A stretch of 10,434 bases of DNA from Bdellovibrionales bacterium (GTDB taxonomy: Bacteria > Bdellovibrionota > Bacteriovoracia > Bacteriovoracales > Bacteriovoracaceae), in assembly GCA_023250775.1 (NCBI GenBank), contig JAHFAA010000104.1, positions 1 through 10,434 of the forward strand, written 5' to 3'. The translations under genes were made by a program, and so were the position numbers. The notes under the pieces were generated by a model. The model ran no database searches. It saw only the letters and a program-made list of their open reading frames with translations, and had not been told where the DNA came from. Below, piece after piece: positions 6,374 through 10,434 of the stretch (position 1 is the first letter of the stretch; each line of letters opens with the position of its first letter).

Positions 6374-7920
6374 GGAGTGTATTTACTCCAAGTTGAGAAT
6401 CCGCCCGCGCTGATAGTTCTTATATGCCAGTAATATTGTGCAACCTTAAGACTAGAGATATTAACGGTCTGGTAAGGAAGTTGGAGTCGGACGCGATAAT
6501 CAAAGGCAAAACCATTTAGGTTGTTAGGGGTATTTCCTAAATCTTTGCACACATCATTGCCGTAGGTGTCTGGAGCTCCTATGAGACAAAGACGGTTATC
6601 TAGGTTCATGCTAGCAAGAGTTGAACCATCAAGTTCAAGCCAATTATTCTCCTTGTAGAATTGTTTAATATACGATTGCCATTCAGTTCGGTAGCAAGGA
6701 TATGGAAAAATTTCACTTGCCCAGCACGTCTCCCAAATCCTTACTTCGTGGATGAATTGAATTTCATAAGCCGTCGTGGGGTTTAGATGGGCGTTTTTGT
6801 TTGCATCATAGAACATGAAGGGAATAATTTTACCATCAGACGTTTTTGACCAAATATCGATTGGACCGATTGCTTTAACTCGATTATTGGATTTCTTTGA
6901 TGAAAAGCCAAAGGTTTGTTCTATTACATCCGTTTGTGCTTGGTTGTGCTCGAGAGAAAAGGACTCATCGCGGCCCATGATACTGGGGTCAGGAGAATGA
7001 TATACTCCTTGCTCAAAAAGTGCTGCACCCTCAGCAGAAAATGGCACATCAAGCGGAAGAATTTGGGTTTGAGTATTTCTTGTCCCATTGTCTGCCAAAA
7101 TTTCTGCAAAATTTAGCGGATACATTTCATAAAATTTAGGATATTTGCCTATTAATAGACTAATGATGGAATCATAGCGTGTAAGCCCAGGATCAATCAC
7201 AAGGTCTGTAATGTTATCAGTGCCCAGTCCTGTTTCCGAATACTCATCAAGAAAATTCAGGGCCGCATGACCAATTTCGTGACTTACAATATAGCCGTTA
7301 GATAACTGTTGAGATGAAATTCGCATGATTCCATAATTTCTTTTTGTGAATTGGGCAGGAGTTGAAAGTGGCCTGACGTCCTCAACTGCAGTTTTATAAA
7401 TAACAACAACGGCATCGAGGTTGTAAGGATTGCGTAGATTGTAAAAACTAAATTCTCCGATTTTTTTGCTGAGCATGCTCTGATTAAGAGTTAAAAATTT
7501 TCCAAGATTTTCAACGGAAGTAATTTCTGCGCGAAAATTGGCAGAGGTTGAGCCAACTTCGCCGCCAGGAATCCAACGGCCATGGTAAGCGATACGTTGC
7601 TTGTACTGACTGGTGAAGACTGGGGCGTCTATACTAGAAAGGAGAGAAACAAGACGCTTATAATCGGCGACAAAAAGTTGATAATCATCAACGCTATATC
7701 CTGCTGGCAAAACGGCAATATTGAGGTTCACTTCTCCCCAATTGCAAGTTTTTCCATTTCCAAGCTGACACCAGGAACTTAATTGCAAGGGAGGAAACTG
7801 AATATCTATTGGTCTAAGATTTTGTATGGATAGGCTTGAGGCCCGCTTTATTGTTTGGGCAAAACTCATCTGACTGAGTAATAAAAGCGTTACAAATAAA
7901 ATTGCAATTTTTGTCATCAT
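6355..7920 (-). CDS. Exported M64 (IgA peptidase-like) zinc metallopeptidase
   Basis: This gene encodes 521 residues. The signal peptide is residues 1-21 (SQMSFA then Gln22). The segment NLNIAVLPAGYSVDDYQLFV (65-84) matches the start of the M64 domain. The zinc site is HEIGH (214-218) followed by LDEY (224-227), together fitting the M64 pattern HExxH...DEY. A later SIMGRD (313-318) is placed like the downstream Met-containing segment of these enzymes. Glu215 would be the general base. Residues from about 345 to the end look like a beta-sandwich accessory module, ending in YYWHIRTISAGGFSTWS as in fibronectin-III-like domains, with several cysteines. The start has AAAGGGG a few bases upstream; a second ATG follows immediately. 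It is downstream of the papain-like gene on the same strand. M64 includes the Clostridium ramosum IgA protease, but the substrate here is unknown. Confidence 0.85.
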   Translation of the reverse strand: MMTKIAILFVTLLLLSQMSFAQTIKRASSLSIQNLRPIDIQFPPLQLSSWCQLGNGKTCNWGEVNLNIAVLPAGYSVDDYQLFVADYKRLVSLLSSIDAPVFTSQYKQRIAYHGRWIPGGEVGSTSANFRAEITSVENLGKFLTLNQSMLSKKIGEFSFYNLRNPYNLDAVVVIYKTAVEDVRPLSTPAQFTKRNYGIMRISSQQLSNGYIVSHEIGHAALNFLDEYSETGLGTDNITDLVIDPGLTRYDSIISLLIGKYPKFYEMYPLNFAEILADNGTRNTQTQILPLDVPFSAEGAALFEQGVYHSPDPSIMGRDESFSLEHNQAQTDVIEQTFGFSSKKSNNRVKAIGPIDIWSKTSDGKIIPFMFYDANKNAHLNPTTAYEIQFIHEVRIWETCWASEIFPYPCYRTEWQSYIKQFYKENNWLELDGSTLASMNLDNRLCLIGAPDTYGNDVCKDLGNTPNNLNGFAFDYRVRLQLPYQTVNISSLKVAQYYWHIRTISAGGFSTWSKYTPIQIKL

Positions 7921-7951
7921 AAGACCCCTTTAGGCTTAACGATATGCAAAT

Positions 7952-8055
7952 CTAAAACCGAACTGAGGCCTGTATTTTCAAGGTGTTGGCCAAGATTGTC
8001 AGATAGAGCTGTTCACTAAAACCATGGCCGTCTAAAAAGTTAGCAAGATTGGTTA
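7952..8055 (-). other. Open -1 frame extending the papain-like gene
   Basis: Directly after the slippery heptamer at 8065-8059, the -1 frame reads 35 further codons (NLTNLANFLDGHGFSEQLYL and onward, ending ASVRF) to a TAG at 7954-7952. The segment has a protein-like amphipathic pattern. It would bring the stop to 31 bases before the metallopeptidase start instead of 132 bases, which is more usual for an operon. The frame is also open upstream of the heptamer (TPFNFDYVFF). A frameshifted product would have 309 residues. A lost base in the T run, or chance openness, are alternatives. Confidence 0.4.
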
Positions 8056-8880
8056 GATTAAAAAACACATAGTCAAAATTGAAGGGCGTGAGGTGATGTT
8101 CCAGATGAGCTGGCCGCTGATCTGACCATCGCTATCAATGGAAAAACTGCGCGAACGAAAATCTTCTTCGCTACTCATGAGATCGTTTGGATCATAGTGA
8201 GTCAGTGTAATCGTGGTAGGATTGCCGTCATCATCGCGTTCAATGGTGATTCCTGTCACAAGTGTGACGTGATAACGAACTAACATTAACGGGTATCTGC
8301 CTTTTTTTAAATCTTCATAGATACTGGTCAGGTGTTCTTTTAAGTGCTGAGAAATTTCTGCAGGCGTACTAACGACATTTTGATTAAAGTAACTCCAGGC
8401 ATATTTTACGATATCATTAGTGGCGATCTGGGAATTATAGGCCAGCGCCTGTCTGCGAAGGGTTCCCTCGTAGTCCTGGCAGAGTTCCCGTAAATTGGCA
8501 TAACCATCAATGGGGAGTTTTTTACTGCAGTCAGCGTAATGAAGTTTCTGTGCCGTACTTAGAGTATTGATAATAGACCAGTTCGACATGCGCTCACGAT
8601 TAGGGCGAAAGATCACATTTTTTTTTACTGCGGCGGCCAGACCAACCATGCCCTGACAAGCACCATATCCATCTGCCACGCGGGCGAGTAATTGCATCAT
8701 GGGATCATAACCGGCCGAGGGAGTAAAACCATTGTTAGTAAAACACAGGGAATCCTCAGCAGGTTGAAAATCTAAATAGATGTTTCGTGTGAAAATTTGC
8801 TTCAAGTCACCCGCAAAGCAAGGAGTGAAAAGTGCCAACAAAACCAATAGACACAGTAATCGCTTTTGAAAAAAGACCAT
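8053..8880 (-). CDS. Exported papain-like cysteine-peptidase-like protein
   Basis: As read, the gene encodes 275 residues. Residues 1-23 form a signal peptide (MVFFQKR, Leu-rich core, CFA then Gly24). The segment GYGACQGMVGLA places Cys75 in the G-x-C-x-GM pattern seen at the nucleophile of many bacterial papain-like (clan CA) proteins. Much later, YHVTLVTGITIERDDDGNPT gives His204, and LTHYDPND gives Asp230/Asn232, the usual His then DPN of that fold. The order and spacing support the fold; activity and substrate are unknown. Before the start only a loose GGGG (8890-8887) serves as ribosome binding site. The C-terminus in this frame (ILTMCFLI) is unconvincing. The last codons form a UUUUUUA heptamer, and the -1 frame continues to 7952. 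The M64 gene follows on the same strand, suggesting a two-peptidase operon. Confidence 0.75.
   Translation of the reverse strand: MVFFQKRLLCLLVLLALFTPCFAGDLKQIFTRNIYLDFQPAEDSLCFTNNGFTPSAGYDPMMQLLARVADGYGACQGMVGLAAAVKKNVIFRPNRERMSNWSIINTLSTAQKLHYADCSKKLPIDGYANLRELCQDYEGTLRRQALAYNSQIATNDIVKYAWSYFNQNVVSTPAEISQHLKEHLTSIYEDLKKGRYPLMLVRYHVTLVTGITIERDDDGNPTTITLTHYDPNDLMSSEEDFRSRSFSIDSDGQISGQLIWNITSRPSILTMCFLI
8059..8065 (-). promoter_or_regulatory. Slippery heptamer U UUU UUA at the gene end
   Basis: In the frame of the papain-like gene, the bases read TGT TTT TTA ATC TAA, so T TTT TTA (8065-8059) has the X XXY YYZ phase of a classic -1 ribosomal slippage site, two codons before the stop. Slippage would enter the open -1 frame. 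No strong downstream hairpin is evident. The same T run could equally be a site of base loss or RNA polymerase slippage. Confidence 0.4.
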
Positions 8881-8915
8881 AACAAACCCCAGAGCGTGAG
8901 CTTAACGGGTGCTTT

Positions 8916-8965
8916 CATCGAATACCAGCGATCGTGTAATGTTTTCGGCCTCAATCCCATCGAAT
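8916..8965. repeat. Pair of CATCGAAT direct repeats in the divergent intergenic region
   Basis: CATCGAAT occurs at 8916-8923 and 8958-8965, 42 bases apart (close to four helical turns), between the divergent genes at 8880 and 9052. It might be a pair of regulator half-sites. A repeat this short could easily be chance. Confidence 0.2.
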
Positions 8966-9000
8966 GAAAAAGTTACAAAAGCGATTGCTCGGTGCCGGAC

Positions 9001-9029
9001 AAATTGTTAAGGACAGGCATAAACAATTT
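9001..9029. repeat. 8-bp inverted repeat upstream of the gene at 9052
   Basis: AAATTGTT (9001-9008) and AACAATTT (9022-9029) are exact inverted repeats with a 13-base spacer, ending 22 bases before the ATG at 9052 and upstream of its ribosome binding site. Arm-to-arm centre spacing is 21 bases, two helical turns, as for a dimeric repressor; a leader hairpin is the alternative. Confidence 0.35.
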
Positions 9030-9051
9030 TACAGCTCTCTGGAGACCATTT

Positions 9052-9804
9052 ATGCCGTCTCTTTATATTAGCTTTGCACTCTTGCTCTGTTTGATTTTTC
9101 CCAAAGGCCTATTGGCGTTCGATGATTATCGACTTCATTGGTGGCCTGACAACAATACTGAATGGGCCCAAGTTATCCCTCTGGTGGAACGATATCAGCT
9201 TAGCGTGCCTATGGAGATGCGCCAAAAGATTGAAGGTGCCAGCACGACGGAATTATCCAAGGGCGTATCGGTTAGCTACACTCAAGAAATTCAAACCAAA
9301 CCCGGCGATGTTTTAAAAACAGCATCGGTGGAAATCACTCGTCTCTACATTCCCCTTTCCTATGAACGTTTTTCGACACTCTTTCCCGCTTCAGAGTGGG
9401 GTGTTCGACTAGATCATTATCTAGGAGGAGAAGTTCAAGTGGTTGAAAGGGATTCTCTCGGCCGCCCAGTTCGACAATTGGAAAGAATGGTTCTCTCCCT
9501 CCTTCCCGGAGATTTGGATATCTGGTTAAAAAATCAGGACATGACAAAACTTGAAGTCATACGCTACGGCAATAACTCCGCCACCGTCACATGGTGGGTT
9601 CGTTACTCGGACAATCGTTCCACCGAATCCGATCTGGGCACTGTGGATTTTCGCGCTGACGGAGAAGGAACACTGGTGACTTTTCATTCGGCCCACCGGA
9701 TTCGTGCCTTGGGTGGTCCGCTCATGCCGTCGTTCGCGGTAAAACCCATCTTAGAGTCCTTCTTTCTGGATCATCTTCGTCATTATCGTGAGCAAGTTTT
9801 GTAG
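9052..9804 (+). CDS. Exported protein, possibly SRPBCC-like
   Basis: This gene encodes 250 residues. The ATG at 9052 has GGAG at 9041-9044 and leads into a signal peptide (MPSLYIS, Leu-rich core, GLLA then Phe23). A GTG at 8992 in the same frame would bury the signal peptide and is rejected. The mature protein begins FDDYRLHWW. The later part, roughly 95-250, has strands such as TVTWWVRYSDNRS and GTLVTFHSAHRI followed by a long C-terminal helix (KPILESFFLDHLRHYREQ). That order recalls START/SRPBCC lipid- or ligand-binding folds, but I cannot confirm it by eye. There are no cysteines in the mature region. It is divergent from the papain-like gene and has its own leader with an inverted repeat. 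Confidence 0.8.
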   Translation: MPSLYISFALLLCLIFPKGLLAFDDYRLHWWPDNNTEWAQVIPLVERYQLSVPMEMRQKIEGASTTELSKGVSVSYTQEIQTKPGDVLKTASVEITRLYIPLSYERFSTLFPASEWGVRLDHYLGGEVQVVERDSLGRPVRQLERMVLSLLPGDLDIWLKNQDMTKLEVIRYGNNSATVTWWVRYSDNRSTESDLGTVDFRADGEGTLVTFHSAHRIRALGGPLMPSFAVKPILESFFLDHLRHYREQVL

Positions 9805-9815
9805 GGCCTACAAAA
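9797..9815. repeat. Near-perfect palindrome over the stop of the 9052 gene
   Basis: TTTTGTAGG (9797-9805) and CCTACAAAA (9807-9815) are exact inverted repeats around one G. The stop codon TAG (9802-9804) lies inside the left arm. As RNA it could form an eight-pair stem with a three-base loop. No T tract follows on either strand, so it is not a standard terminator, though it could act in ending transcription or protecting the 3' end. Confidence 0.45.
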
Positions 9816-9881
9816 TTGTGCATGTAGCATGGTGTTTAAGGTAAGGACGGATTGAGCACACATTATCTTTTCTTGGACTAA

Positions 9882-10434
9882 TCAGTGGAGCCCAACAACG
9901 ATTCCATCTCGGATCGTACTCAGAGGGGGGAGTCCCGTCCAAACGCCGTCTTTCCAATAACCAGGAACCATAATATTGGAACTATTCCTGCTGTAACCGC
10001 CCACATAGATACTTTCACCCCGTACCAAAAGGGCAGTCACATAGCTTGCATTCGCTGCACTCAGCGAAGGAAGATTTGTTCGAACTCCATCTTTCCAATA
10101 ATTCCCGATCTGCGTTCCTGAGGAATTCAGGCCATAACCAGCGACATAGACTTTTCCGCCAGAAACAACAATCGAAGTCGCCAACCCTGGTTTTGTTGGG
10201 TCAATGGGATCAAGGGCATTCCAGGTGCCATCTTGCCAGTAACCAGGAAGAATCGTTCCGGCGCTACTAAAACAAATTCCTGCAACGTAAATTTTTTCTG
10301 TGGAAACAAAAATAGAATTGGCCTGACAGGATTTTGCGGGGTCAACGGGAGTGAGTGCAGTCCAGACCCCATCGAGCCAATAACCGGCGACCTTAATGTA
10401 GGATGGATTGGTACTATATCCGGCAGCATAAACA
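9882..10434 (-). CDS. Tandem-repeat, probable beta-propeller protein, 5' end beyond the window
   Basis: The frame is open from the right edge (first full codon at 10433) to a TGA at 9884-9882, giving 183 residues with no internal stop. It consists of 47-residue repeats with the shared pattern [VI]Y[VA][AG]GY...GYWKDGVWT-x-L...S-hydrophobic-V-S-x-x-K. Three complete repeats are visible (10433-10293, 10292-10152, 10151-10011), and a fourth is cut to 42 residues by the stop. The motif VYVAGY...YWKDG is found in bacterial propeller-like surface proteins of unknown function, so each repeat is probably one blade. The N-terminus, any signal peptide and total blade number are outside the window. A 77-base gap separates its end from the gene that stops at 9804. 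Confidence 0.8.
   Translation of the reverse strand, partial: VYAAGYSTNPSYIKVAGYWLDGVWTALTPVDPAKSCQANSIFVSTEKIYVAGICFSSAGTILPGYWQDGTWNALDPIDPTKPGLATSIVVSGGKVYVAGYGLNSSGTQIGNYWKDGVRTNLPSLSAANASYVTALLVRGESIYVGGYSRNSSNIMVPGYWKDGVWTGLPPLSTIRDGIVVGLH
9885..10433 (-). repeat. Array of 141-bp protein-coding tandem repeats
   Basis: Four consecutive units of 141, 141, 141 and 126 bases encode the 47-residue repeats. The units have diverged in DNA but keep exactly the same length and the GYWKDG core, with no insertion or deletion among the complete ones. The last unit stops five residues short of a full repeat. Confidence 0.75.

Noticed and set aside
9335..9547. Minus-strand open frame within the 9052 gene, and similar short frames inside other genes
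   Set aside because: They have no ribosome binding site or recognisable product and lie entirely within better-supported genes.
10127..10429. Second minus-strand open frame with an ATG, suggesting a frameshift in the repeat protein
   Set aside because: Reading the neighbouring frame from the edge shows one continuous repeat frame from 10433 to 9882 without a stop. The other frame is a shadow of it.

Overview
The window looks like chromosomal DNA from a Gram-negative bacterium of moderate-to-low GC, most likely in or near the Bdellovibrionota (Bdellovibrio/Bacteriovorax-like). The main pointers are the tandem pair of a DUF3015 protein and a DUF4105 (Lnb N-terminal domain) protein, and the high density of genes with Sec signal peptides. 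The taxonomic call is inference. No tRNA, rRNA, CRISPR array, insertion sequence or phage gene was seen. No gene-free stretch exceeds 300 bases.

Layout. (1) 1-439, minus: 5' part of an exported glycine-zipper-like protein cut by the window edge. (2) 601-1095, plus: small exported protein of unknown function, followed at 1102-1192 by a collapsed remnant of a quinone oxidoreductase-type (MDR) gene that keeps only its two ends. (3) 1240-2756, minus: a TetR-family regulator and an alpha/beta hydrolase in a tight operon. A 20-bp sequence holding an imperfect palindrome and a perfect TATAAT occurs at the TetR promoter and again, inverted, inside the start of the hydrolase gene. (4) 2939-5364, plus: DUF3015 protein and DUF4105 protein with an outer-membrane-barrel-like C-terminus, overlapping by 19 bases, then a probable terminator. 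(5) 5473-6344, plus: a clear sigma70-type promoter and a Lys-rich exported protein of unknown function. (6) 6355-8880, minus: two exported putative peptidases in one transcription unit, first a papain-like cysteine-peptidase-like protein and then an M64-type metallopeptidase. The first gene ends at a U UUU UUA slippery heptamer, and the -1 frame stays open for 35 more codons, to 31 bases before the next gene. (7) 9052-9804, plus: exported protein, possibly SRPBCC-like. (8) 9882-10434, minus: 3' end of a protein made of exact 47-residue tandem repeats, probably a beta-propeller, cut by the right edge.

How it fits together. Most of the products act outside the cytoplasm: nine encoded proteins are intact or partial, seven of them with visible signal peptides. 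Three (DUF4105, papain-like, M64) have thiol or zinc hydrolase signatures, so the stretch reads as an envelope/secretome neighbourhood rather than one pathway. The TetR-hydrolase pair is the only obviously regulated cytoplasmic module. I do not see a single new multi-gene system. The observations most worth checking are the duplicated operator, the possible -1 frameshift, the MDR relic and the 47-residue repeats.
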